From Actinomycetota bacterium (lineage in GTDB: Bacteria; Actinomycetota; Actinomycetes; Streptosporangiales; Streptosporangiaceae): DNA of 53,110 bases. The stretch lies in the NCBI GenBank assembly GCA_027314595.1, contig DAHVAN010000330.1, forward strand, positions 1 to 53,110, read 5' to 3'. Positions within the stretch are counted from its first letter, which is position 1. Every line of letters starts with the position of its first letter. Below the pieces are notes generated by a model. The model was not told where the DNA came from. It saw nothing but the letters and a program-made list of their open reading frames with translations, and did not search any database. This document shows positions 7,416 through 16,100 of the stretch, piece after piece. Made by a program: the position numbers and the translations under genes.

Positions 7416-9522
7416 ACCCAGAGGCGAGCAGGTCTCTGAGGCGCAGATCGCCGTGCACTGGCGCGAGGAGGGATATGTCCCCCCGCCGGCCGTCTTCATC
7501 GGGCAGGCGAACGCGTCGGACCCGGCCATCTTCGAGCGGTTCGCCGAGGAGGCGTTCCCCGAGTGCTTCCGGGAGTACGCGGACCTGCTGACCTGGGACT
7601 CCTACTGGCACACCACCCTGGACACCAGCAACGCGCCGTTCTGGAGGTGGTTCGTCGGCGGCAGGCTGAACGCCTGTTACAACTGCGTCGACCGGCACCT
7701 GGCCACCGACAGGAACAAGGCCGCCCTGATCTGGGTCCCTGAGCCCGAGTCGGCGGATCCGGTGGCAATCACCTACCAGGAGCTCTACCGGCGGGTGAAC
7801 GAGTTCGCCGCCCTGCTGCGCGACTTCTGCGGCCTGCAGGCGGGCGACCGGGTGACCCTGCACATGCCGATGGTCCCCGAACTGCCGGTGACGATGCTCG
7901 CCTGCGCCCGGCTGGGCGTCATCCACTCCCAGGTGTTCGGCGGGTTCAGCGGGGGTGCCTGCGGCCACCGGATCGCCGACTCGGGCAGCCGGGTCCTGAT
8001 CACCATGGACGGCTACTACCGCGGCGGCGAACTGACCGACCACAAGGTCAAGGCCGACGAGGCGATCGAGGCGGCGCTACGGAACGGCCAGGAAGTCGAC
8101 AAGGTGCTGGTATGGCGGCGCCACCCCGGCCAGTACGCGTCGCGGGTCCCGATGGCCGCCGGCCGCGACTTCTTCGTCGACGAACTGCTCGCCCGCTACC
8201 GCGATCAGGTCGTGCCGCCGGTCTCGATGCCCGCCGAGGCGCCGCTGTTCATCATGTACTCCAGCGGCACGACCGGCCGTCCCAAGGGCTGCCAGCACAG
8301 CACCGGCGGGTACCTCGCCTACGTGGCGGGCACCTCCAGGTACTACCAGGACATCCACCGCGACGACACGTACTGGTGCATGGCCGACATCGGCTGGATC
8401 ACCGGCCACTCTTACATCGTCTACGGCCCGCTGGCGCTCGGCACCACGAGCGTGATCTACGAGGGCGTGCCGAACTACCCGGACGCCGGGCGTCCCTGGC
8501 GCATCGCGCAGCGGCTCGGCGTGACCATCTTCCACACCTCGCCGACCGCGATCCGGATGCTGCGCAAACTCGGCCCGGAGGAGCCGAACAAGTACGACTG
8601 CCACTTCAAGCACATGACCACCGTCGGCGAGCCGATCGAACCGGAGGTGTGGCGCTGGTACCACAGCGTGGTGGGCAAGGGCGAGGCGGTCATCGTGGAC
8701 ACCTGGTGGCAGACCGAGAACGGCGGCTTCCTCGGCGCCACGCTGCCGGCCCTGCAGGCGATGAAACCCGGCAGCTGCGGTCCTGGCGTGCTGGGGATCT
8801 ACCCGGAGATCCTGGACGAGGACGGCAACGAGATCAAGGCCGGCAGCGGCAGGGCAGGAAACATCTGCATCCGCAACCCCTGGCCGGGTATCTTCCAGAC
8901 CATCTGGGGCGACCCCGAACGGTACCTGGAAACCTACTACCGCAAGTACTGCAAGAACCCCGAGAGCAAGGACTGGCGGGACTGGCCGTACTTCGCCAAT
9001 GACGGAGCGGTGCAGGCGGCGGACGGCTACTACCGGATCCTCGGCCGGGTCGACGACGTGATCAACGTGGCGGGCCACCGGCTGGGCACGAAGGAGATCG
9101 AATCCGCCGCCCTCACCGTCGAGGAGGTCGCGGAGGCGGCCGCGGTCCCGGTCATCGACGAACTGCGGGGCCGCGTCGTGGAAATGTACATTTCACTCAA
9201 GCCCGGCGTCGCTCCCGGCAAGGAGATCGAGGGCAAGGTCGTCACGGCGATCGAAACCGAGATAGGCAAGATCGCACGGCCCAGGACGGTCTGGATCGTC
9301 GCCGACATGCCCAAGACCCGATCCGGCAAGATCATGCGCAGGGTCATCGCCTCCGTCTCGAACTTCACCGACGTCGGGGACGTCTCCACGCTCGCCAACC
9401 CCGAGATCGTGGACGATATCCGCCACCACGTCCAGGCCCAGAAGGCAGCGCGCGGCGAGGTCCCGCGCCAGTTGACGCCAGAGGAGGAGGCGGAGATCAA
9501 GGCGTTCGGCCAGGCCGAGTGA
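7384..9522 (+). CDS. acs: Acetyl-CoA synthetase (AMP-forming acetate-CoA ligase)
   Basis: 712 residues, slightly longer than typical Acs (~650). Activates acetate (ATP + acetate + CoA to acetyl-CoA + AMP + PPi) in the cytoplasm. Signatures: ATP-binding loop MYSSGTTGRPKG, acyl-pocket segment TWWQTENGG (the Trp that limits pocket size in acetate-specific enzymes is present), and ILGRVDDVINVAGHRLGT. The C-terminal lysine region PKTRSGKIMRR places the conserved, acetylatable catalytic Lys at residue 649. ATG 7384 has a GGGGGAGG site upstream. A longer-than-usual tail ends in a Glu-rich segment. Propionate use cannot be excluded. Confidence 0.92.
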   Translation: MAENTEGQFLEPRGEQVSEAQIAVHWREEGYVPPPAVFIGQANASDPAIFERFAEEAFPECFREYADLLTWDSYWHTTLDTSNAPFWRWFVGGRLNACYNCVDRHLATDRNKAALIWVPEPESADPVAITYQELYRRVNEFAALLRDFCGLQAGDRVTLHMPMVPELPVTMLACARLGVIHSQVFGGFSGGACGHRIADSGSRVLITMDGYYRGGELTDHKVKADEAIEAALRNGQEVDKVLVWRRHPGQYASRVPMAAGRDFFVDELLARYRDQVVPPVSMPAEAPLFIMYSSGTTGRPKGCQHSTGGYLAYVAGTSRYYQDIHRDDTYWCMADIGWITGHSYIVYGPLALGTTSVIYEGVPNYPDAGRPWRIAQRLGVTIFHTSPTAIRMLRKLGPEEPNKYDCHFKHMTTVGEPIEPEVWRWYHSVVGKGEAVIVDTWWQTENGGFLGATLPALQAMKPGSCGPGVLGIYPEILDEDGNEIKAGSGRAGNICIRNPWPGIFQTIWGDPERYLETYYRKYCKNPESKDWRDWPYFANDGAVQAADGYYRILGRVDDVINVAGHRLGTKEIESAALTVEEVAEAAAVPVIDELRGRVVEMYISLKPGVAPGKEIEGKVVTAIETEIGKIARPRTVWIVADMPKTRSGKIMRRVIASVSNFTDVGDVSTLANPEIVDDIRHHVQAQKAARGEVPRQLTPEEEAEIKAFGQAE

Positions 9523-9600
9523 CGCCAGAGTCCGCGACCCCGCGCGCTATCATCGGCGCAGCACGCCACGATGCGCACCAGCGGGCGGGAGAGACGGAGC

Positions 9601-10434
9601 TTGGACTACTACGCCGCCCGGGTAGCGGTGGTCACCGGAGCGGGCTCCGGGATCGGCCGCGCGCTGGCGCTGCGGCTGGCGCGCCGCGGCGCCCGGCTGG
9701 CGCTGCTCGACCGGGATGCCGGTTCGGTGACGGGGACCGCGCGGCGGTGCGAGCAAGCCGGCGCGCAGGTGCGGGCGGACACGGTCGATGTCACCGACCG
9801 CGCGGCCCTGCTGCGCTGCGCCTCTGCCGTCCATGGTGGGTTCGGCCGCGTTGACCTGGTCTTTTGCGTCGCCGGGGTCATTCACACCGGAAGCGTGCTC
9901 TCGTCGGACTTCGCCGACATCGAGCACGTCATCGGAACCAACGTCGTCGGCACCATGAACACGGCCAAGGCCTTCCTGCCTTACGTGATCGCCTCGGGCG
10001 GCGGGCACGTCGTCCTGTTTTCGAGCGGGTTCGGGCTGATCGCGGCACCGCGTTACAGCGCGTACAGCGCGTCCAAGTTCGCGATCCGCGGGTTCAGCGA
10101 GTCGCTGCGGCAGGAGATGGCGATTGACGGGCACCCGGTGTCGGTGACGTGCGTCTTCCCTGGCGGGGTGCGAACGCCTATCGTGCGGCACGGCAGGTTC
10201 GCGGCGGACGAGGACGCCGAGGCGGTCATCGCCGCCTTCGAGGGCAGGGTCGCGCGCACCGACGCCGCCAAGGCCGCGTCCGTCATCTTGCGCAGGGTGG
10301 AACAGGGCAGGACCCAGGCGTTCGTGGGCCTGGACGCGCATGCCGCGGCACTGGTCGCGCGCACGGCGGGCGGCGCCTACCCGCGGGTCCTGGGCTGGTT
10401 CATCCGCAGGACCCGTCGCAGGCGGAGACCGTGA
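9601..10434 (+). CDS. Short-chain dehydrogenase/reductase (SDR)
   Basis: Classical Rossmann oxidoreductase. Cofactor motif TGAGSGIGRA, CVAG in place of NNAG, catalytic Ser in VLFSSGFG and YSASK (Tyr and Lys). The C-terminal basic tail RRTRRRRRP is unusual and might contact membrane or nucleic acid. TTG 9601 is chosen because the family normally begins a few residues before VAVVTGAG and GGGAGAG lies ~7 bases upstream; ATG 9571 extends the frame but lacks a ribosome site. The 3' end overlaps the convergent PAS gene by 35 bases. D/R preference in beta-strand 2 (LLDRD) suggests NAD(H). Substrate unknown. Confidence 0.88.
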   Translation: MDYYAARVAVVTGAGSGIGRALALRLARRGARLALLDRDAGSVTGTARRCEQAGAQVRADTVDVTDRAALLRCASAVHGGFGRVDLVFCVAGVIHTGSVLSSDFADIEHVIGTNVVGTMNTAKAFLPYVIASGGGHVVLFSSGFGLIAAPRYSAYSASKFAIRGFSESLRQEMAIDGHPVSVTCVFPGGVRTPIVRHGRFAADEDAEAVIAAFEGRVARTDAAKAASVILRRVEQGRTQAFVGLDAHAAALVARTAGGAYPRVLGWFIRRTRRRRRP

Positions 10435-11419
10435 CCAGGGCCGCGGTGGTGTGCTGGTCAAGGAGCATGAGGCGCGCGGTGACGGCGACTGTCATCCATT
10501 CGCCGGCGGCCGAACGCACCCGCAGCAGGCCCTGCGACTGCTCGCTCGTGGCAAGCTGATCCGACATCCGCCGGGCAAGCGGCAGGTCACCGGGGTGGAT
10601 GGCTGGCTGGTGCGGCGCGTCGTTCTGCCACGCGATCCCGGGCAGGGGGTCATCTATCCAGCGGATCAGGGTCAGTGTCCGCAGGTTCATGATCGCCCGG
10701 TGCTTGCCCCGGGACCGTTCGGCCGCGATCACCTGCTGCGCGAGCATCATGGTGCGGGGGGCGCTCGGGGTGCTGTCCGCGGGCCCTATGTCGTGCGTGA
10801 TCCCGCGCAGCACCACCTCGGTGCCCCCGTCTTCGCGCGTTTCGGCCACCACGCGGCAGGCGAGGTTCACCGCGCGCAGTTCCCCGTCGTCACGGCGGAC
10901 GGACCAGGTTGCCTGGTGCTCGGTGCCGGGCTGCGCCTTGACGAGCATCGCCAGGGCCGACGCCTCGTCGGCGTTGGGCAGCAGGCGGGCGAACGCCTCC
11001 GCGGTGAGCCGCTGTTTCCTGCGGTTCTCCGGCGCGACCCCGTACAGGTCGAGCAGGTCGTCGGAGCCGCCGATCTTGTCGGTCGTCAGGTTGAAGTACC
11101 AGGCCCCGGCCAGGTCACGGGGCGGAGGCTGCTCGCCAGGATCGCCCGTCCACGCGTAGACGCCATGGACGTGGCCGGAAAAGCAGGCCAGCGGGTGGCC
11201 GATGAGCTGACGGCGGCCGTCGAGCGACAGGGCACGGACCGGCTGACCGGAGCCGGCGACCCGCGCGACCAGCGCCCTGACGTCGTCGAAGTACCGGCCC
11301 CGGCCGAGCACCGAGGCGATCGGCACCATCCGCTTGGGAGTCCGGCCGATGCCGATCACCGTGGGCTCCTCGTGCCCCTGCCCGCCGAATGTCTCGATTA
11401 ACAACCACCGGTTGGCCAT
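10400..11419 (-). CDS. PAS-domain sensory protein of an actinobacterial family
   Basis: 339 residues. The N-terminal ~100 residues (WLLIETFGG, EPTVIGIGRTPKRMVPI) match a conserved actinobacterial domain found before PAS domains. The middle is PAS-like: AWYFNLTTDKIGGSDDLLDLYG, then HQATWSVRRDDGELRAVNLACR, which is the typical PAS core plus PAC strands. The C-terminal third is a second PAS-like fold (LIRWIDDPLPGIAWQND). No kinase, GGDEF or phosphatase output domain is visible, so it probably signals by protein contact or ligand binding. The start ATG at 11419 has GAGGAG seven bases upstream. No partner regulator is next door. Confidence 0.7.
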   Translation of the reverse strand: MANRWLLIETFGGQGHEEPTVIGIGRTPKRMVPIASVLGRGRYFDDVRALVARVAGSGQPVRALSLDGRRQLIGHPLACFSGHVHGVYAWTGDPGEQPPPRDLAGAWYFNLTTDKIGGSDDLLDLYGVAPENRRKQRLTAEAFARLLPNADEASALAMLVKAQPGTEHQATWSVRRDDGELRAVNLACRVVAETREDGGTEVVLRGITHDIGPADSTPSAPRTMMLAQQVIAAERSRGKHRAIMNLRTLTLIRWIDDPLPGIAWQNDAPHQPAIHPGDLPLARRMSDQLATSEQSQGLLRVRSAAGEWMTVAVTARLMLLDQHTTAALVTVSACDGSCG

Positions 11420-11600
11420 CGCCGTCTCCTCTCCCCGGAACCGCTGTCGTTGACTCTCCCACGGTGTTTTTATAGGTTTACCGTGGTTCGGCGTTCAGCC
11501 GCACGCGAACTGGGTCTGGTCTGCGTATATCGGCCTGATCCCTTGAATCGTCTTTGGGCTGCCCGCGGCGCGGGAGCCCCGGCCACGATCAGGGATCGAC

Positions 11601-12416
11601 ATGGACTCGCTCGCTGACTATGACCTGGCGGCGCTAGCCGATCCCGGGTACGGCTTCGACGCGTCGAAGCCGGCCACCGCCCGTGTCTACAACTACTGGC
11701 TCGGCGGGAAGGACCACTTCGCCGCCGACAGGGAACAGGCGCACAGGCTCACCCGGATCTGCCCGCTGCTTCCCCTGCACGCACGGGAGAACCGGATGTT
11801 CCTCGGCAAGGCGGTCGCGTGGCTCGCCGACCAGGGCATCCGCCAGTTCATCGACGCCGGCTGCGGGCTGCCGGCGACGCAGAACACCCACCACGTCGCC
11901 CAGGCGGCCGACCCGTCCTGCCGGGTCGCCTACGTCGACCACGACCCCGTGGTGGTCGCGCACGCGTCCGCGCTGCTGGCGAAGGGCCCGGGCGTCGCCG
12001 CGTTCCGCGGTGACCTGGCCGAGCCTGACGGCATCCTCGGCGGCGAGGCGCTACGGAAAGTGATCGACCTGAGCCAGCCGGTGGCGGTGATCCTTACCCT
12101 GGTCCTTGACTTCTTCGACGCCCGGAGCGCCCGCGCCATCGTGGCGTCCTTCGCCGAGGCGGCGGCCGCGGGCAGCTACGTGGTGGTCTCGGCCGGGTGC
12201 TGGGACCGCGAGACCGGCGACAGGCTGACGGCGGAGTTCGGCCAGGCTGGGCTGCGCAACCACTCGCCCCGGCAGATCGCCGGGTTCCTCGGCGGCCTGG
12301 AGATGGCCGGCCCGCCCGGGCTGTGCGACGCCAGGCACTGGCTGCCCGGCAGGCCCGTCCCGCCGCCGGACCAGGGCGCGGGGCACGTCCTTGCCGCCGT
12401 CGCGCGCAAGCCCTGA
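11601..12416 (+). CDS. S-adenosyl methyltransferase of the actinomycete-expanded family (PF04672 type)
   Basis: 271 residues. Diagnostic N-terminal motif KPATARVYNYWLGGKDHF, then DAGCGLPATQNTHHVAQ (SAM-binding motif I variant) and VAYVDHDPVVVAHA (motif II acidic loop). This family is present in many copies in Streptomyces and Streptosporangiales genomes; substrates are unknown. A second full copy lies at 24651-25463 and a broken copy at 49896. No operon partner is evident. The ribosome site before ATG 11601 is weak (AGGG). Confidence 0.88.
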   Translation: MDSLADYDLAALADPGYGFDASKPATARVYNYWLGGKDHFAADREQAHRLTRICPLLPLHARENRMFLGKAVAWLADQGIRQFIDAGCGLPATQNTHHVAQAADPSCRVAYVDHDPVVVAHASALLAKGPGVAAFRGDLAEPDGILGGEALRKVIDLSQPVAVILTLVLDFFDARSARAIVASFAEAAAAGSYVVVSAGCWDRETGDRLTAEFGQAGLRNHSPRQIAGFLGGLEMAGPPGLCDARHWLPGRPVPPPDQGAGHVLAAVARKP

Positions 12417-12531
12417 GGTGAATGCGCATCCGGCGCCCCCTGCCCCGGGCCTGACCGCCCTGCCCGGCCAGCGCGACCCACGAGCAGGGCACGCCGCGCC
12501 GCTGCCGCACTACGCGGCAGCCGCGCACCGG

Positions 12532-13137
12532 TTAGGTTCCTGCGCGGTCCTTGCGCCGGCTGCTGATCCGCCGTGCCGCCTCGATCAGCGCGCTGACCAC
12601 GAGCGTTGCGCCGAACGCGGCGAGCAGCCCGAGCCATGGCTTGTCCTCGAAGGCCCTGCCGCCGAGCCGGCCGGCGAAGAAGGCGTACAGCGCCCAGATC
12701 ACGGCCGCGACCGCGGTCGCGATGACGAACCTGCGGCGGTCGTAGCCGATGAGTCCGCAGCTGAGCGTGACCGCCGTCCGGCCGCCGGGAATGAAGCGGC
12801 AGACCACGATCACCTGCATCCCGAATCGCTGCAGTGAGCGCTCGGCCCAGGCGCGCCGTCGCGCGCCCTTCTCGCCAGCGAGGAACCTGCGTTCGGCGAA
12901 GGGCCCGAAGCGGCGGCCGATGAGGTAGGAGAGGTTGTCGCCGAGGAACGCGCCGATGGCGGCGCAGGCGACGAGCAGCGCTATGCGCGGGTCGGCGCTG
13001 CCCGCGGTCGCGACGCCCAGGGCGATGACCGCGGTTTCGCTCGGGACTACCGGGAAGATCGCGTCAAGCGCCGGCATGACGACGGCGATCGCGTACGAGA
13101 GCACGGAATCGGCCTGGAGGCTGGTGAGGACGCTCAT
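12532..13137 (-). CDS. DedA-family (VTT domain) membrane protein
   Basis: 201 residues, last gene of a four-gene operon. DedA proteins recycle undecaprenyl phosphate or act as lipid scramblases/proton-dependent transporters. Typical features: an acidic pair of sites in the first half (FPVVPSETAVIALG), GAFLGDNLSYLIGRRFG and the conserved RFIPGGRT motif with its essential Arg. ATG 13137 overlaps the stop of the PAP2 gene by four bases (ATGA), implying translational coupling. Adjacency to two PAP2-type proteins fits polyprenyl-phosphate or phospholipid handling. Confidence 0.9.
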   Translation of the reverse strand: MSVLTSLQADSVLSYAIAVVMPALDAIFPVVPSETAVIALGVATAGSADPRIALLVACAAIGAFLGDNLSYLIGRRFGPFAERRFLAGEKGARRRAWAERSLQRFGMQVIVVCRFIPGGRTAVTLSCGLIGYDRRRFVIATAVAAVIWALYAFFAGRLGGRAFEDKPWLGLLAAFGATLVVSALIEAARRISSRRKDRAGT

Positions 13138-13775
13138 TCGCGTGCCGGTCCCCGCCGCCCTTGGCCGGGATTGATCGCCGCGGTACGGGCGATGCCATCG
13201 CTGGCGAGCGCGGCCGCCGCGTCGACGATGAGTCCGAGCGCCGCGCCGCCGGCGACGTCGAGTGGCAGGTGGGCGCCGACGTAGACCCGGGTCAGGCCCA
13301 CGACCGGAACGGCGCACAGGATGAGGACGCGGCCAGGGGCGCGCAGCCGGGGGAACGCGGCGGCGCCGAGGGCGACGGCCACGCCCGCGTGCCCGGACAG
13401 GTATCCCAGCCCGGCGGCCTCGTGGCCGCGGCGGTGGGTGCCCGGCAGCAGCCTGCCCGGCCTGGGGCGCCGCACGATCCGCTTGACGACCTTGGACAGC
13501 ACCCAGGCGCCGGTTCCCTCCGCGAGAAGCCGCCCTGCCAGCTCGCGGTCTCCGGCAAGCCACGCCACCCCGGCCGCCGAGGGAGCCGCGCCGATGGCGC
13601 CAAGCTGCATGACGGCCCACGCGGGCGGGTACAGCGAGCCCGGCAGGCCGTTGACCGCCCGGAAGGCCGCGGTCTCGCAGGGACCGACGGGTGCGCGGCG
13701 CGCGGCCAGCGTCGTGGCCACCAGGACTGCCGTTCCGGCGCCGAGCCGGACCCGGGGATCGGCCAGCCGGGTCAC
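13134..13775 (-). CDS. PAP2-family membrane phosphatase, operon gene 3
   Basis: 213 residues. Catalytic signatures are complete: KX6RP (K-RIVRRP-RP), LSGH in YLSGHAGV (Leu replaces Pro of PSGH) and TRX5HX3D (TRVYVGAHLPLD, Thr replaces Ser). Several helices flank them. The GTG start at 13775 overlaps the lipoprotein stop (GTGA). A longer open frame reaches upstream to 14135, but that part overlaps the lipoprotein gene out of frame and is not coding. Likely acts on undecaprenyl-PP or lipid phosphate at the membrane. Confidence 0.85.
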   Translation of the reverse strand: MTRLADPRVRLGAGTAVLVATTLAARRAPVGPCETAAFRAVNGLPGSLYPPAWAVMQLGAIGAAPSAAGVAWLAGDRELAGRLLAEGTGAWVLSKVVKRIVRRPRPGRLLPGTHRRGHEAAGLGYLSGHAGVAVALGAAAFPRLRAPGRVLILCAVPVVGLTRVYVGAHLPLDVAGGAALGLIVDAAAALASDGIARTAAINPGQGRRGPARE

Positions 13776-14335
13776 GGATCGAGCTCCACGCCGAGCTTGT
13801 GCTTCAGGACCAGCCGGAGCTGCTGCCTCGGGTAGAGCCCGACGGCCTCCTGGAACTGCTCGATCAGCGCGATCTGCGAGCCGAGCGCGAAATCGAACCG
13901 GTAGCTCACGCAGCCTCCAGGGAACACGTCGTACATGGTGCCGGCGAACCGCGGCGAGATGGAGCCCAGCCGCGTGTAGGTGAGCACTCCGGGGGCCCGC
14001 GCCGTGGACGGGGAGGCGCCGGCGGTCTGGCAGCCGGGGGTGAGCCGGACGGTCACCGGCTGGCCGGGGGAGCGGTCGGAGTCGAGCTGGAAGCTGGTGC
14101 CGTTCTGGGACGGGGCGAAGCCCGAGGTATCCCATCCTGGCGGCAGCTCACGGATGCAGGGCAGGTAGGAGGCGCCCGGCACCGACTGCGCGACGATCGC
14201 CAGCCGGAGCGGGTCGCCGCAGCCGGGGACGGTGTCGCGCAACCCGGCGCAGCCGGTGAGCGCGGCAGCCGCGGCGAGCGTCACGGCGGTCAGCAGCGCG
14301 GCGAGCGGGCCGCGCAGGCCCTGGCGCGGCGTCAT
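13772..14335 (-). CDS. Lipoprotein of unknown function, operon gene 2
   Basis: 187 residues with a signal peptide and lipobox LTGC, so anchored to the outer face of the membrane. The mature part contains several Cys (VPGCGDPLRLA, YLPCIREL, TPGCQTAG, FPGGCVSYRF), suggesting disulfides, and no recognised fold. ATG 14335 overlaps the stop of the kinase-fusion gene as ATGA; its own stop overlaps the GTG of the PAP2 gene. The perfect four-gene coupling argues that it works with the two PAP2-type proteins and DedA, perhaps as an extracytoplasmic accessory. The function is not known. Confidence 0.75.
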   Translation of the reverse strand: MTPRQGLRGPLAALLTAVTLAAAAALTGCAGLRDTVPGCGDPLRLAIVAQSVPGASYLPCIRELPPGWDTSGFAPSQNGTSFQLDSDRSPGQPVTVRLTPGCQTAGASPSTARAPGVLTYTRLGSISPRFAGTMYDVFPGGCVSYRFDFALGSQIALIEQFQEAVGLYPRQQLRLVLKHKLGVELDP

Positions 14336-16032
14336 AGCAGCCCCGCCGCCCTCAGGAAGACGCCGAACAGGGCGACCGCCGCCACCAGGGCCGTGAGCAG
14401 CGCCGCCGTGACCGCTACGCGGCGGATGTCCCACAGCTGGACAGGGACGGGGCGTCGCGCGGGGGCGAGCTGGCGGAAGAGGCCGGTGAGGTGGCGCCCG
14501 TCCGCGCGCATGAGGGACCTGAGCTGGCTGGGGATGGTGATGCTCCGGCAGGCGGCGAACGCCTCGGCCACGTCATCGGCCGCGAAGACGTTCAGCGCCC
14601 GTTCGTAGACGTGGTCAGGAGTGCTCGCCAGGGCCAGGGTGAGCATCATGTTGGCCAGATCCACCGCCTGGCGCCAGGGGGTGGGCCGTACCGCGGCGAA
14701 TGCGACGTCGATGAGCAGGACCTTGCCGTCCCGGACCAGGATGTTCGAGGGCTTGATGTCGCGGTGCGCCAGCCCCGCGTCCCACATGCGCCGGACCACG
14801 CGAAGCGCGTCGTCGATGACCTGGTCGTCCACCGTGGCGTTTCGTATCTCCCTGGCACCTTCGAAGAACTCCATGACGATCAGGTACTCGCGTTCCGGCG
14901 TGATCTCCGCGAATCCGTAAGGCCTGGGCGTCGGCAGCGCGGCGTCTCGGGTCAGGCGCAGCAGGTGGTCCTCGTACTCGACCAGCCTGCGCACGGTGGA
15001 GAACGGCTTCTCGTCTTCGAGCCGCCCGTAGACGACGGTTCTGGCCAGCTTGTACCAGCGGTCGGACCTGAGGTGGTTCAGCGCGTACACCTTGCCGAAC
15101 AGCGCGGTGCCGCGACCGTCGGGGCCGCGGAACCGGATGCGCAGCGGAGTCGAGCCGGCCGAGGCCTCAAGGCCGAACGGCTCCACGCTGGTGACGGTGA
15201 TGCCAAGCTGCTGGTCCAGCGCCGTGACGATCGCGGCTCCGCGGCGGCCGCCGATGTCGAGGTGCGCCTTGCGCCCGCCCCGGTAGGAGACGGGGAAGAC
15301 GTCGCCGGGGACCGCCAGGCGGAAAGCCGCCACGGCCAGCGGCCAGCCGATGATCAGCGCGGTCAGCTGGTCGGTTGGATGATCGACGGCCAGGTACAGC
15401 CGGGCGGCGCAGAAGGCGGCGATGATGATCGCGGCCACCCGCTTCCCTCTGTTCCGCCATCGCCCGGCAGGCACAAGCGTGTATAGGGCCCCCGCCAGCA
15501 CCAGGGTCAGCACGCCCACCGGGCGCGATGGCTGCGAGTAGCCCTGCCATGGCCCGAGGATCGCGATCCCGGCGGGCCGCATCCGGCCGATCTGAAGCGT
15601 CATCGCGGAGATCAGCAGGGTGGCGGCCAGGACTATGACCAGGTAAGCGGCGAGATGCCGGAACCGACGCGTCACCACGAGCACCGCGATGGTGCCGAGC
15701 GCGAGCACCCGCGCCGTCCACGGCGATGCCAGCGCGTTGACGTCCAGCATCAGCCGGGTCAGCCAGCCAGTGCGCACTGCGGCGACCGCGCGGAGCGCCG
15801 CGAGGTCGGCCCTGGTGATGACGCCGAGTGCCGCGGGGACGGACATGCCAGCCCACAGCGCGCCGGCTACCCCGGCCAGCAGCAGGTACCAGCGGGTGCT
15901 GTGGTCGATGTGGCGGGGCAGCGGCGGCGGCTCGCCTGAGGGCCGGCGCCGCCGCCCGCGCAGCGACCCGGATATCAGGGGAGTGACTTCCGGCCCTACG
16001 GGATCCGGCCCGGGCGCCGGTAGCGTGCTCAT
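14332..16032 (-). CDS. Fusion of PAP2-like membrane domain with a protein-kinase-like domain, operon gene 1
   Basis: 566 residues. The N-terminal ~235 contain six or so helices with a degraded PAP2 site: RMRP remains of KX6RP, PSGH is replaced by PSRP, while RLYLAVDHPTDQ keeps the HX3D of motif 3. After a basic linker, a kinase-like domain follows: an ATP-site Lys in LFGKVYA, catalytic loop HRDIKPSNIL (HRD at 423-425), and DVA in place of DFG (LIDVAFA). Two C-terminal helices end the protein, so the kinase is bracketed by membrane segments. The substrate may be a lipid-linked sugar or a protein. Loss of PSGH suggests the first domain binds rather than hydrolyses. First gene of the ATGA-coupled operon. 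Confidence 0.8.
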   Translation of the reverse strand: MSTLPAPGPDPVGPEVTPLISGSLRGRRRRPSGEPPPLPRHIDHSTRWYLLLAGVAGALWAGMSVPAALGVITRADLAALRAVAAVRTGWLTRLMLDVNALASPWTARVLALGTIAVLVVTRRFRHLAAYLVIVLAATLLISAMTLQIGRMRPAGIAILGPWQGYSQPSRPVGVLTLVLAGALYTLVPAGRWRNRGKRVAAIIIAAFCAARLYLAVDHPTDQLTALIIGWPLAVAAFRLAVPGDVFPVSYRGGRKAHLDIGGRRGAAIVTALDQQLGITVTSVEPFGLEASAGSTPLRIRFRGPDGRGTALFGKVYALNHLRSDRWYKLARTVVYGRLEDEKPFSTVRRLVEYEDHLLRLTRDAALPTPRPYGFAEITPEREYLIVMEFFEGAREIRNATVDDQVIDDALRVVRRMWDAGLAHRDIKPSNILVRDGKVLLIDVAFAAVRPTPWRQAVDLANMMLTLALASTPDHVYERALNVFAADDVAEAFAACRSITIPSQLRSLMRADGRHLTGLFRQLAPARRPVPVQLWDIRRVAVTAALLTALVAAVALFGVFLRAAGLL

Positions 16033-16100
16033 GGCCGCGCCACCGCCGTGCGGTGACCCGCCGCGGAACGGCAGGCCGGCGTGGCGGAGAAGGTGAGACC

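Noticed and set aside
13776-14135. Upstream extension of the operon PAP2 frame
   Set aside because: Overlaps the lipoprotein gene; the GTG at 13775 with GTGA overlap is the sensible start.
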